A DNA stretch of 64,000 nt from an uncultured bacterium (GCA_947381965.1 CANCXX010000003.1:1-64000), one strand, 5' to 3'; positions 33,044-41,970 are shown, counted from the first letter of the stretch. A program made the numbers and translations. The notes: generated by a model from the sequence alone, not told the origin.

Positions 33044-33547
33044 ATGAAATCCTATCATATTAAAGATGTAAAAAACTTTATGGGCCGGCTGCTGGGCACC
33101 AGCACATTTGATTCCTTTTTGCTTGCGGAAGCCACTATTACCACTTACAATACTTTTACCATTGACGGGCACATGGAAAAAGAATTTTTTACCGGGGATA
33201 TTAATGACGACAGAATTATGCCGCCCTATGAATTTTCCCAATGGAAAGATATTCGTTCCCTGTGCTTTGACCTGATTAAAGGAAAAAGGACGCCTGTAGG
33301 CTTTAAGCTGGTGCTTCACTTAAAACCGGAGATGATTACCCAGATACTTAAGGCGGGCGGCGCCGCTGTCACCTTATCAGACATCAAGGCTTTTGTTCTG
33401 AATGTAAAATACGATGGCAGTACGCTTACCTGCATTACCGCCACCGCTTTTTATACTTTTCTTCCTGACAAAACCCCTGACAAGCTTTGGGATGATTTTA
33501 TCACACACTTTTTCTCCGAAAGAGAAATTCCATTTGAAGAGGGCTGA
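33044..33547 (+). CDS. Unknown protein resembling DUF5721
   Basis: A 167-residue soluble protein beginning MKSYHIKDVKNFMGRLL, with FDSFLLAEATITTYNTFTIDG and HLKPEMITQILK, then a beta-rich end TCITATAFYTFLPDKTPD. I recall this pattern as DUF5721 in gut Firmicutes. AGGAG lies before the ATG. It converges with the coiled-coil gene downstream, with 11 bases between the stop codons. No enzyme motif is seen. Confidence 0.7.
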   Translation: MKSYHIKDVKNFMGRLLGTSTFDSFLLAEATITTYNTFTIDGHMEKEFFTGDINDDRIMPPYEFSQWKDIRSLCFDLIKGKRTPVGFKLVLHLKPEMITQILKAGGAAVTLSDIKAFVLNVKYDGSTLTCITATAFYTFLPDKTPDKLWDDFITHFFSEREIPFEEG

Positions 33548-33558
33548 TTTTACATAGA

Positions 33559-34521
33559 TTAAAGGGTGGTATCAACTGCCGCTCCTTTCAGATCCTCTTC
33601 AAGCAGCTTCATTTCGTCCATTACCTTTTTGATATCCTTTTGCACATCTTTCATCACCTCGTCCGCTTCCACAATAAAGTCTGTGGTATCGGCAACCTTT
33701 TCCACAAATTCTTCTTTTTCTTTTTTCTCTTCCTTGACCTTTTCGATCTTTTCCTTTTCTTCTTCTTCCTTTTCGGCCTTCTCTTCGGCTGCTTCCTTCT
33801 TTTCTTCCATCTCTTCGTCGATATGGTCTTTTGCTTCCTGCTGCAGCATACCAATAATTTCTTTGCTGGCTGCTTCCATTATCTCATCCGCACTCTCCTG
33901 TGCTTTCATAATCGTTTTTGCCTGTATCTGCGGTCTGTTTATTTTGCTGTCTGCAAGAGCAGCAGCAATAGCGAATATTTCATTATCCACTTCGCCCAGC
34001 CGTTCATTCAGGACTTTACGCCGTCTTTCCAGTTCCTCATTCTTCTGCCGATACTCCTCCAAACCCGCCTCATCTATCTGGGAAAGCCTTTCCATCTCTT
34101 CCTCTGTCAGTTTTATATCTGACCCTTCCTCCAAAGAAGCGTTCCTCTTGTCCAATAGTTCTAAATCTTCCTTTACCTGATCCTCATCCCTGATGCCATA
34201 GGTTTCTTTAAGCGTTTTGGCTTCCTCGTCTATTTCCTTTAACCCGTTTTCTGTTTCCTGCTTCAGCGTCCTGCATTCCTTAAGCCTGTCTCGTTTGTCT
34301 GCAAGAGCCTCGTCTAATTTCTTTTCATTTGCCCATGCGTCTCCCACAATTTTCATTGCCTGCTGCTTTGCCTGCTGCCTTTTCCGGGCAATGGGATCAA
34401 AACTTTTGTTCATATCCCCTGCAAATATACTTTTACGTCCGTTTTTTTCCTCTGAGATGCCATTATGCCTCTCGCTTCTGGTTGCATCTCCCATAAAAAT
34501 CGTTGTGTTTTGTACTTTCAT
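33559..34521 (-). CDS. Large coiled-coil protein of unknown function
   Basis: About 320 residues, highly charged, almost entirely helical from residue 45 onward. A Glu/Lys-rich stretch near residue 240-280 (KEEEEKEKIEKVKEEKKEKE) is a likely single-helix region. The N-terminus MKVQNTTIFMGD is uncharged and may be an interaction motif. No signal peptide or membrane helix. AGAAGGAG precedes ATG at 34521. I do not recognise a family. Confidence 0.75.
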   Translation of the reverse strand: MKVQNTTIFMGDATRSERHNGISEEKNGRKSIFAGDMNKSFDPIARKRQQAKQQAMKIVGDAWANEKKLDEALADKRDRLKECRTLKQETENGLKEIDEEAKTLKETYGIRDEDQVKEDLELLDKRNASLEEGSDIKLTEEEMERLSQIDEAGLEEYRQKNEELERRRKVLNERLGEVDNEIFAIAAALADSKINRPQIQAKTIMKAQESADEIMEAASKEIIGMLQQEAKDHIDEEMEEKKEAAEEKAEKEEEEKEKIEKVKEEKKEKEEFVEKVADTTDFIVEADEVMKDVQKDIKKVMDEMKLLEEDLKGAAVDTTL

Positions 34522-34682
34522 AGCTCCTTCTACCTCCATTCCAAAAAGGATAATCCATTATCCCTGCTCCAATTGCAATATCTTACAGTACAACTTATGG
34601 TTTATATCGTCATTTACCGAAAAAGAATTAAGTTCATTACTGATAAATGTAACGAAACGCAGAAAAGCTGACGTAAATCATC

Positions 34683-34723
34683 TTGACATATGTAGCAGGC
34701 TACGTTATAATGTAGCTTGCTAC
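34683..34723 (+). promoter_or_regulatory. marR promoter with two palindromic operators
   Basis: TTGACA (34683-34688), 17 bases, TATAAT (34706-34711). Two perfect palindromes of the same type, GTAGCAGGCTAC (34692-34703) and GTAGCTTGCTAC (34712-34723), lie in the spacer and just after the -10, 20 bases apart. Repressor binding would block RNA polymerase. The downstream MarR gene is the obvious candidate. Confidence 0.8.
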
Positions 34724-34798
34724 ATATAAATTTTTACCATACGCCGGGACTTTCAGCTTCCAATAGATACAGCTGCAAAGCTTTAACAGGCAGGCCTG

Positions 34799-34937
34799 TA
34801 AACTTCCAAGTTCTATTGGTGCAGTACCGCAGGCACAGCTGGCGGTATGTGGGGGATATAAGTTTGGAAGTAAACTTCAAAACTGCTTATTGATGGCAGT
34901 ACCGCAAGCAAAGCTTGCGGTATGCGGGGGTATAAAA
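34799..34937 (+). repeat. Boundary leader repeat, double unit before marR
   Basis: Two units: GTGCAGTACCGCAGGCACAG...GGCGGTATGTGGGGGATATAA and GGCAGTACCGCAAGC...GCTTGCGGTATGCGGGGGTATAA. They are separated by GTTTGGAAGTAAACTTCAAAAC. The second ends at the marR ATG, 7 bases after the G-run. Since the promoter is at 34683, both are transcribed as leader RNA. Confidence 0.85.
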
Positions 34938-35405
34938 ATGAATCAAATAGGTTTGTACCTGAAAAAAATCCATATCATATTGGAGCGCCGGAGAAATTAC
35001 GAATATCGTGACTATGACCTGACCAGTACACAGATAGATATTTTGGAGTATCTTTATTTCAATGGCAGTGAAAAGAACACCCTGTCTGATATAGCCGCCT
35101 TTTTCGGCGTGCAGCATACCAGCGTCATTCATGTTTTAAAGATATTAGAAAATAAGGAACTAATATACCGGAAAGAATCTTCCAGGGATTCCCGGTGCAA
35201 AGCCATTCTGCTGACCCCCCAAGGAGATGCCATTATGAAAAAGCATCTTGGCAGTTCCGCCAGTCACGAAACCCTTCTCTGTGCCGGTATTCCCAGAGAA
35301 AATATGGAAATTTTGGAAAATTCCCTTCGTCAAATCTATCAAAACCTGCAGCAGGCTGAAAAACTCCCGGAACTACACCAGTGCAAAAGTAAGACTGTAT
35401 GCTAG
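34938..35405 (+). CDS. MarR-family regulator
   Basis: A 155-residue winged-helix protein. The recognition region is TLSDIAAFFGVQHTSVIHVLKILENKELIYRKESSRDSRCKAILLTPQGD, with the conserved wing DxRxK pattern; only its key parts DSRCKAILLT are needed for assignment. Start at 34938 is set by the repeat-borne GGGGG. It is followed by a MATE transporter and preceded by two GTAGCnnGCTAC palindromes, so autoregulation and control of the transporter are likely. The stop codon TAG is also the tip of a TAGAGC repeat. Confidence 0.9.
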   Translation: MNQIGLYLKKIHIILERRRNYEYRDYDLTSTQIDILEYLYFNGSEKNTLSDIAAFFGVQHTSVIHVLKILENKELIYRKESSRDSRCKAILLTPQGDAIMKKHLGSSASHETLLCAGIPRENMEILENSLRQIYQNLQQAEKLPELHQCKSKTVC

Positions 35406-35457
35406 AGCATGTCTGAAAAATGCTTTCCAGCAGATGTGATTTTTCAAACACGCTCTA
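35403..35457 (+). repeat. TAGAGC palindromic repeat, short copy after marR
   Basis: TAGAGCATGTCTGAAAAATG to TTTTTCAAACACGCTCTA, 55 bases, with inner parts deleted. Its first three bases are the marR stop codon. Confidence 0.75.
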
Positions 35458-35543
35458 GTACAGCATTGCCAAAATAACGGTGAAAAACAGTGCCTGATAT
35501 TTGTGTCAGGACAAGGCGGAGAAAGGAGGCAATGCGGTACTAG
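35455..35543 (+). repeat. CTAG-ended repeat, short copy
   Basis: CTAGTAC at the left, GTACTAG at the right, and the inner block CAAGGCGGAGAAAGGAGGCA that matches CAAGGCGGAGGAAGGAGGCG of the element at 45815-45980. Here too it directly abuts the end of a TAGAGC repeat, sharing CTCTAG. Confidence 0.6.
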
Positions 35544-35618
35544 CAACCGCCAGACGCATTGCTTGCGGGAATAAATACCCCGGATTGGTAGATACAAAAC
35601 TAAAATCAGGAGAAAAAT

Positions 35619-37040
35619 ATGCAAAATAAAGTAAAATTGCAGGACACTGCAAATCAACCCACCATTTTAAACCCACCAGACAAAACCGCTCCCATAGACA
35701 AGACAACAGAAATTTTCCGGGATGCGCCCATTCCCAAAGCTGTCATAAGCAATATCGTTCCTTCCATTGTCAGCATGCTGATGGTACTGGTATATAATCT
35801 GGCTGACACTTTTTTTATCGGCCAGACAAAAGATGCCTACATGGTAGCCGCCGTATCTATAGCCACGCCTGCTTTCCTTCTTTTTATGGCGGTGGGTATG
35901 TTATTTGGTATTGGCGGCACATCGCTGATATCCCGTATGCTTGGAGAAGGAAAATCACAAAGGGCCAAGCATACATCTGCTTTCTGCTTTTGGACAGGAC
36001 TTACCATTGGCGTAATTGCCATGATATTTATATGGCTGTTTGCCGCCCCCATCTGTCGTGCAATCGGAGCAAGCAATGACACAATTGGCTATACCTCCCA
36101 ATACCTGAATATTGTTGCAGCAGGAATTCCTTTTCTGATTATAAGCAATAGCTTCAGCAATATTATCCGTGCTGACGGAAATGCCAAAACCGCTATGATG
36201 GGCATGATCATCGGAAATATGGCCAATATTATCTTAGATCCCATTATGATTCTGGGGCTTCACTGGAATGTGGCAGGCGCAGCTATCGCTACCGTAATCG
36301 GAAATGTTGTTGCAGCCCTGTTTTACCTGCGTCATCTGTTATCCGGGAAAACCCTGCTGTCCATTCATCCCAAAGATTATATGGCAGGAAAAGGAATTGC
36401 AGCAGGCGTGCTTGCCATCGGTATTCCTGCTTCCCTCAACAGCATTCTGATGAGCACTTCCAATATCATAACGAATAACATTATGTCGGAATATGGTGAT
36501 ATGACCGTAGCCGGGCTTGGTGTTGCAATGAAAGTGAATATGATTGTTGTTATGCTTTTGATTGGTCTTGGAAGCGGCATTCAGCCTCTTTTGGGTTACT
36601 GCTTTGGCGCTGGAAACAAAAAAAGATACTCTGGCGTGCTAAAATTTTCCCTTTGCCTCGCTTTTAGCCTTAGCCTTATTATGACCGCTGTCTGCTACCT
36701 GGGGGCAGGACCTTTGGTACACGCATTTTTGGATAACCCGGACGCTTCCGAATACGGAATTGCATTTGCACGAATTTACATTTATTCCGGACCTGTTATG
36801 GGACTATTGTTTGTATTTATCAACGCCATCCAGTCCACCGGAGCGGCGATCCCTTCCCTGATCCTTTCCATCAGCCGTCAGGGACTGCTTTATATCCCAA
36901 TCCTGCTGATTTTCCGCGGCCTGTTTGATTCTGCGCCAATGCTGGCAGCCGCCCAGCCTGCTGCAGACTACCTTTCCACTGCACTGGCAGTGATTCTGTT
37001 TTTATATATTTACAAAAAATTTAATGGAAATCGTTCATAG
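35619..37040 (+). CDS. MATE-family multidrug efflux transporter
   Basis: A 473-residue membrane protein with about 12 helices after a 45-residue polar N-terminus (APIPKAVISNIVPSIVSML). Family features include GIGGTSLISRMLGEG, NSFSNIIRADGNAKTAMMGM and NIILDPIMILGLHWNVAGAA. It exports cationic compounds using a Na+ or H+ gradient. AGGAG precedes the ATG. It is about 210 bases after marR, with two repeats between, and is probably under the same promoter. Confidence 0.93.
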   Translation: MQNKVKLQDTANQPTILNPPDKTAPIDKTTEIFRDAPIPKAVISNIVPSIVSMLMVLVYNLADTFFIGQTKDAYMVAAVSIATPAFLLFMAVGMLFGIGGTSLISRMLGEGKSQRAKHTSAFCFWTGLTIGVIAMIFIWLFAAPICRAIGASNDTIGYTSQYLNIVAAGIPFLIISNSFSNIIRADGNAKTAMMGMIIGNMANIILDPIMILGLHWNVAGAAIATVIGNVVAALFYLRHLLSGKTLLSIHPKDYMAGKGIAAGVLAIGIPASLNSILMSTSNIITNNIMSEYGDMTVAGLGVAMKVNMIVVMLLIGLGSGIQPLLGYCFGAGNKKRYSGVLKFSLCLAFSLSLIMTAVCYLGAGPLVHAFLDNPDASEYGIAFARIYIYSGPVMGLLFVFINAIQSTGAAIPSLILSISRQGLLYIPILLIFRGLFDSAPMLAAAQPAADYLSTALAVILFLYIYKKFNGNRS

Positions 37041-37075
37041 AAATTTGCAAAAACTTAAAAAATTAAAACAAATGA

Positions 37076-37104
37076 TTGACACATTTCTGCGGCTGTGGTA
37101 ATCT
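37076..37104 (+). promoter_or_regulatory. Promoter of the second DUF990-type exporter
   Basis: TTGACA (37076-37081), 17 bases, TAATCT (37099-37104). Confidence 0.7.
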
Positions 37105-37110
37105 GAAGTT

Positions 37111-37285
37111 CTCTTCACTTTTTGGCCTGACACCTAAAGTGTGTCCGAGAAACCATGAAAGTGAACAGACAACTCCATACTTACCTACGGCAATTCTCTG
37201 CCGGATTTGGGAATGAATTCTTCCCGGAAAGGCAGACCTGCCTGGCAAGTTATAACCACTATAATACTACCAGGAGGAGGCAGAC
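37111..37285 (+). promoter_or_regulatory. Structured leader of the second DUF990-type exporter
   Basis: About 175 bases between promoter and ATPase start contain four stems: TTCACTTT with AAAGTGAA, CGGCAATTCTCTGCCG, GGGAATGAATTCTTCCC, and AGGCAGACCTGCCT. None has a T-run. The stretch TGTCCGAGAAACC faintly recalls the ykkC class, but the rest of that consensus is missing. Confidence 0.4.
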
Positions 37286-38074
37286 ATGATCACACTTACG
37301 CATGTATGCAAGACTTACAAAGTCTCTAAACGTGACGCCGGATTTTCTTCGGCTTTTAAGGCTCTGTTCCACAAGGAATATGAGTACATCCATGCTCTTA
37401 ACGACGTTTCTTTTACTATCGGAGATGGTGAAATGGTTGGTTACATAGGTCCCAACGGCGCCGGAAAGAGTTCTACCATCAAAATTCTAAGCGGCATTCT
37501 AACCCCAGAGTCAGGCACCTGCCTTGTAAACGGGTTTATTCCCTGGAAAAACAGAATTGAATATGTTAAAAACATTGGTGTTGTATTCGGACAGCGCACC
37601 CAGCTTTGGTGGGATGTTCCTGTTATGGATTCCTTTGAACTCTTAAAAGAAATCTACCAGATTGCTTCCCACATTTACAGCCAAAACCTGGAAGAACTGA
37701 CAGAAATGCTGGGACTTGGTGAATTATTAAAAACTCCGGTAAGGCAGCTTTCTTTAGGACAACGGATGCGCTGCGAGATTGCGGCTTCCCTTCTGCACAG
37801 TCCACGGATATTATTTCTGGACGAACCCACCATTGGACTTGACGCAGTTTCCAAACTGGCAGTCAGAGACTTTATCTGCAAGCTGAATCAGGAAAAAGGA
37901 ACAACCGTTATTCTGACCACCCACGACATGCAGGACATTGAAGCCCTTACAAACAGAGTAATCTTAATCGGCAAAGGAACAATCCTTTTGGACGGCCGCA
38001 TTGAAGATATCAAAGAAGGCTATGACAGCACGGAAGAGGGCCTTGCCGCCTTTTACCGAAATCACAATATTTAA
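37286..38074 (+). CDS. ABC transporter ATP-binding protein, DUF990-type exporter, shortened C-terminus
   Basis: 262 residues with Walker A GPNGAGKSS, QRTQLWWDVPVMDSF, signature LSLGQRMR, Walker B ILFLDEPTIGLD and H-loop LTTHDMQD. It ends soon after the nucleotide-binding domain (GLAAFYRNHNI). The paralogue at 13112 has about 65 more residues, so the C-terminal regulatory part is missing. AGGAGGAGG lies before the ATG. First of three genes forming a second exporter. Confidence 0.92.
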   Translation: MITLTHVCKTYKVSKRDAGFSSAFKALFHKEYEYIHALNDVSFTIGDGEMVGYIGPNGAGKSSTIKILSGILTPESGTCLVNGFIPWKNRIEYVKNIGVVFGQRTQLWWDVPVMDSFELLKEIYQIASHIYSQNLEELTEMLGLGELLKTPVRQLSLGQRMRCEIAASLLHSPRILFLDEPTIGLDAVSKLAVRDFICKLNQEKGTTVILTTHDMQDIEALTNRVILIGKGTILLDGRIEDIKEGYDSTEEGLAAFYRNHNI

Positions 38075-38122
38075 AGACCATCCCTTGTACCAGACGCTTT
38101 GGAAAACAAATGGAGGATTATT

Positions 38123-38926
38123 ATGCGCAAATACATTGCTTTTTTCAGGCTCCGTTTCAGTGTAGGGCTGCAATACCGGGCGGCGGCCGCCGCAGGTGTT
38201 GTTACCCAGTTTGTATGGGGAGCCATGGAAATTCTTATGTTCCGGGCCTTTTACCGTTCACAGCCCCAGGCTTTTCCCATGACCTTTCAGGCCACCTGCT
38301 CCTATGTATGGATGCAGCAGGCATTTCTGGCCTTATTTATGGCATGGATGATGGAAAATGAAATTTTTGACTCTATTATAAATGGAAATATCGTCTACGA
38401 ATTATGCCGTCCAATCAAGATTTATCATATGTGGTTTGCACGGAGCCTTGCAAACCGTTTTTCCAAAGCACTGCTCCGCTGTATACCGATTTTACTGACA
38501 GCGGTCCTTCTTCCATCGCCTTTTGGCCTGATGCTCCCGAAAGATTTCTCTTCCTTTCTGCTTTTTATACTTACAATGCTTCTGGGAGTAGGAGTTACAG
38601 TTGCCTTTTGTATGCTGGTGTATATGATTTCCTTTTTTACCATATCTCCAGACGGCGTACGCTTGGCGGCGGTATCCATCGTTGAATTTTTTTCCGGCGG
38701 TGTTATTCCACTGCCTTTCTTTCCTGACCACGTGCGGAAAATCCTGGAGCTGCTGCCCTTTGCTTCCATGCAAAACGTCCCTCTGCGGATTTATAGCGGG
38801 GATTTGTCAGGAACATCTATGTACCATGCCATAATCCTGCAGATTTTCTGGCTGACTCTCCTTATCTGCGCCGGAAAAATTCTGGATACACTGGCAATGA
38901 AAAAAATTACCGTACAGGGCGGCTGA
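38123..38926 (+). CDS. ABC-2 type permease, DUF990/ABC2_membrane_6 family
   Basis: 267 residues, about six helices. The family loop appears as INGNIVYELCRPIKIYHMWF, and FFSGGVIPLPFFPDHVRKILELLPF near the C-terminus is typical. ATG at 38123 follows GGAGG by six bases; the frame is open eight codons further upstream. It pairs with the permease that follows and the ATPase before it. Confidence 0.85.
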   Translation: MRKYIAFFRLRFSVGLQYRAAAAAGVVTQFVWGAMEILMFRAFYRSQPQAFPMTFQATCSYVWMQQAFLALFMAWMMENEIFDSIINGNIVYELCRPIKIYHMWFARSLANRFSKALLRCIPILLTAVLLPSPFGLMLPKDFSSFLLFILTMLLGVGVTVAFCMLVYMISFFTISPDGVRLAAVSIVEFFSGGVIPLPFFPDHVRKILELLPFASMQNVPLRIYSGDLSGTSMYHAIILQIFWLTLLICAGKILDTLAMKKITVQGG

Positions 38927-38993
38927 TTTAACTTATGTAAAAAATACTTTCTGTAAGATATGCGGTATGGCAAATAGAAAGGAGCGATATGCA

Positions 38994-39767
38994 ATGAGGT
39001 TATATGGAAAATTTTTTATAATGCACTTAAAAAGCGCCATGGAATACAAAGCCTCTTTTATTCTTTCCATCATTGGACAATTTCTCGTAACTTTTAATGT
39101 CTTTTTAGGAGTTCATTTCATGTTTCAGCGCTTTTCCATGGTGGAAGGCTTTACTTATAATGAAGTGCTTTTGTGCTTTAGTATCACTTTAATGGAGTTC
39201 TCCTTAGCGGAGTCTTTTGCCAGAGGATTTGACAGTTTTAAGGGCATAGTAAGTCAGGGTGAATTTGACCGTATCTTAGTGCGTCCCAGAAATGAAATCC
39301 TTCAGGTTTTGGGCAGCCGTATAAAATTCAGCCAGATTGGACGCCTTCTGCAGGCGGCTGTCATGTTCTTTTATGGTATCCGAACATCCAATGTAAGTTG
39401 GACCTTCTGCAAAGTTTTAGTGGTTTTTGCCATGCTGACCGGCGGCATTGCTGTGTTTAGCGGCCTGTTTCTGATTTACGCCTCTATCTGCTTTTTTACC
39501 ATAGAAGGACTGGAATTTATGAATGTTTTTACTGACGGGGCACGGGAATATGGCAAATATCCCATCAGCATTTATGGAAAAAGAGTGCTGCAGCTATGTA
39601 CCTTTGTAATCCCATACGCCCTTGTCCAGTACTATCCCCTGCTTTACCTGTTGGACCGGGGAAAGCCTTATTATGGTCTGCTGCCCCTTGCAGCCTGCCT
39701 GTTTCTTCTTCCCTGCCTGTTTTTATGGAAAATGGGAGTCCGACATTACACTTCCAGCGGCTCCTGA
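38994..39767 (+). CDS. ABC-2 type permease, DUF990/ABC2_membrane_6 family
   Basis: 257 residues, six helices, start MRLYGKFFIMHLKSAMEYK after AAAGGAG (ATG 38994). It contains SQGEFDRILVRPRNEILQVLG, the family loop, and ends FLWKMGVRHYTSSGS. The end resembles that of the paralogous permease at 12315 (EFLWKMGLKHFAAVGG). Convergent with the MutS2-like gene, 25 bases between stops. Confidence 0.87.
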   Translation: MRLYGKFFIMHLKSAMEYKASFILSIIGQFLVTFNVFLGVHFMFQRFSMVEGFTYNEVLLCFSITLMEFSLAESFARGFDSFKGIVSQGEFDRILVRPRNEILQVLGSRIKFSQIGRLLQAAVMFFYGIRTSNVSWTFCKVLVVFAMLTGGIAVFSGLFLIYASICFFTIEGLEFMNVFTDGAREYGKYPISIYGKRVLQLCTFVIPYALVQYYPLLYLLDRGKPYYGLLPLAACLFLLPCLFLWKMGVRHYTSSGS

Positions 39768-39792
39768 TAACGGAGCCGCCCCCTGGAAGCGC

Positions 39793-41766
39793 TTATTCAT
39801 ATTTTATCACTACATCCTCCACATATTTTCTCTCCATCTGATGTCTTGCTTTTCTATTTTCAACTGTGTCAAAAATAATAGAAAAATCATAGTCGTCCGG
39901 GTAAAGCTCTTTTGCCGCTACATGGAGTTTTACCCTTTTATGGTTGATATAAATCTTTTTATCAGGCAGCTGTACCCGCAGCACGCCTTTTTCATCCGCC
40001 GGCTCACAGACAATTGCAATTTTCCTGTCGGGATAAATCATGACACTGTCTCCCCGTTTAAATTTTTCTGCCGCTTTTTCTTTTAAAACTGTCAATCTGC
40101 TTTTCTGTATATGGGCGCTGTTTTCCCTTTTCCAGCCTTTCTCCATTCCCTGATCTTTATTTTTCCAATCCTGTTCCTCCTTCCGCCTTTCCTGTCTCCG
40201 CCCATAAACTTCTGCTCCAGGCTCTGCGCCATAGGCTGCCCGTTCCGCTTCTTCCAGCATATGAATGGGCATCCCAAGCTTTCTTGCAATATAAAAAGCG
40301 CAGCTTTCTCCTGCTTCTCCAATCACCAGCTGGTATAAGGGCTTTAAGCTTTCCTTGTCAAAGGTCATTCGGGCATTAACCACGCCCTCCTCCCTTTCCG
40401 CATAGGACTTTATTTCCGGGTAGTGGGTAGTAACCAGATACAACGCGCCGCTTTTTTTCAGCTCCTTTAATATGGCAACGGCAATGCCCATCCCTTCCGC
40501 CGGATCCGTTCCGGAACCAAGCTCATCCATAACCACCAGACTTTCTTCGTCTGCTTTTCTCAAAATATCCAGCACGTTGGTAATGTGGGCGGAAAAGGTA
40601 GAGAGATTTTCCGAAAGATTCTGCCCGTCCCCAATATCGCATAAAATCAGGTTATTCATACAGATTTCCGCTGCTTCCCCTGCCGCATGCAGGCCGCACT
40701 GCGCCATCAGACAGTTCAAAGCTACTGTCTTTATGGCAACTGTTTTTCCTCCGGTATTAGGCCCTGTGATAATTATCCCCCTTATTCCGTTTCCAACTGA
40801 AAAATCCAACGGCACATTTCTGCTTTTTTCCATCAGAGGATGCCTGCCCTTTACCAGCCGGATATAACGGTCTGTATTTATCTTTGGTTCAACGCCTTCA
40901 TATTCCAGGCTTAATTTCCCTTTTGCAAAAATAAAGTCCAGCTTTTCTATGGTCCGGTTATTCTCTCTGATAACCTCCGCTTTGTCTGAAAGCATGGCAG
41001 TCAGCGTATAAAGAATCCTTCTTTCCTCATTTTCCTCGTCAATCCGCAGCTCCAAAAGCTCCTCGTGCAGCTTTGCTACCGCCAAAGGTTCAATAAACAG
41101 CGTATTTCCTCTGGCGGATTTGTCAATCACACTGCCGCCTATTTTAAATTTATACTCTTTTTTTACCGGAATACAGATACGTCCGTTTCTGATGGTGCTG
41201 AAGCTGTCTGACATACACTCTTTATTTTTACGAATTATATCATCTGCTTTTTCACGTATTTTTCCTTCTTTTCTGTCAATCTCCTCCCGCAGGGATTTTA
41301 ATAGGGAAGAAGCATAATCGTCCACTTTTCCGCCTCTGATCTTCTGGGCAAGCTCTTCCCGTATATCCTCCAGGGCATTTAAGTTTTCCTCATAATATGC
41401 CAGACTGATTTCATGAATTTTTCCTCTGCACAGATAATCCTTCAGACGCTTTACAGCAGTTAACGTGCCTCCAATTTTCTCAAGCTGTCCGGCTGTAAGA
41501 CATTCGCCTTTTCCTGCCATCTCCATCAGTTCCCCGATTCCCTCAAGGGCCGTAATCGGCGGATTCTGGCACTTTTCTATCATCACTTTCGCTTCTGTTG
41601 TGTTCCTAAGATACGCCTTTACCTCTGATTCCGACAGACACGGCGCTAACCTTTTGATTTTTTCTTTTGCTGCCTCTGTAAATGCAAGGGACTCCAGTTG
41701 ACTTATTATTTTATCAAATTCAAGCATTTTGGCAGATGCTGTCTCATAAAAATACTGCTCTTTCAT
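39793..41766 (-). CDS. MutS2-like ATPase without Smr nuclease domain
   Basis: A 657-residue protein. It has the MutS2 N-terminal helical core (MLEFDKIISQLESLAFTEAA), lever region, Walker A GPNTGGKT near residue 340, LSTFSAHITNVLDIL, Walker B VVMDELGSGTDPAEG and switch VTTHYPEIK. A KOW-like segment (KRGDSVMIYPDRKIAIV) follows at about residue 560. MutS2 proper is near 780 residues and ends in an Smr nuclease domain (LDLRG); that domain is absent and the protein ends RKYVEDVVIKYE. It may bind branched DNA or stalled ribosomes without cutting, by inference. AGGAG precedes the ATG. Confidence 0.88.
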   Translation of the reverse strand: MKEQYFYETASAKMLEFDKIISQLESLAFTEAAKEKIKRLAPCLSESEVKAYLRNTTEAKVMIEKCQNPPITALEGIGELMEMAGKGECLTAGQLEKIGGTLTAVKRLKDYLCRGKIHEISLAYYEENLNALEDIREELAQKIRGGKVDDYASSLLKSLREEIDRKEGKIREKADDIIRKNKECMSDSFSTIRNGRICIPVKKEYKFKIGGSVIDKSARGNTLFIEPLAVAKLHEELLELRIDEENEERRILYTLTAMLSDKAEVIRENNRTIEKLDFIFAKGKLSLEYEGVEPKINTDRYIRLVKGRHPLMEKSRNVPLDFSVGNGIRGIIITGPNTGGKTVAIKTVALNCLMAQCGLHAAGEAAEICMNNLILCDIGDGQNLSENLSTFSAHITNVLDILRKADEESLVVMDELGSGTDPAEGMGIAVAILKELKKSGALYLVTTHYPEIKSYAEREEGVVNARMTFDKESLKPLYQLVIGEAGESCAFYIARKLGMPIHMLEEAERAAYGAEPGAEVYGRRQERRKEEQDWKNKDQGMEKGWKRENSAHIQKSRLTVLKEKAAEKFKRGDSVMIYPDRKIAIVCEPADEKGVLRVQLPDKKIYINHKRVKLHVAAKELYPDDYDFSIIFDTVENRKARHQMERKYVEDVVIKYE

Positions 41767-41923
41767 TTTCTTCTCCTATTTAAAGTTCCGCTCCTGCACT
41801 ATCAGGCGCCAATTCCTACAGAGCAATTTCCGCCCGCTTTCGCGTCCTGAAATTCTCTGGGCTCCTGATTTTGCATCCGCTGAGTTTTATTGTTCCGCTC
41901 CTGCTGCCTTCAAGAATCAAATA

Positions 41924-41970
41924 GGCCGCAGAAATATCTGCCCTGCTGCCAGGCACACTACTTCTGCGGC
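41924..41970 (-). other. Hairpin in the leader of the MutS2-like gene
   Basis: Minus strand GCCGCAGAA pairs with TTTCTGCGGC around a 28-base loop; followed by CTATTTG rather than a T-run. The 41780-41920 stretch closer to the gene shows nothing I can name. Confidence 0.4.

Noticed and set aside
33566-34180. Plus-strand serine/phenylalanine-rich frame opposite the coiled-coil gene
   Set aside because: Low-complexity shadow of the Glu/Lys-rich codons of the minus-strand gene; no ribosome site.
37111-37285. Guanidine (ykkC) riboswitch before the second ABC exporter
   Set aside because: Only TCCGAGAA matches; the conserved AGGGUUCCG and GGGA...CCCGGGAGA blocks are missing.
39784-39797. cre-like site TGGAAGCGCTTATT for catabolite repression
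   Set aside because: It lies between two convergent gene ends, where it could not act on a promoter.
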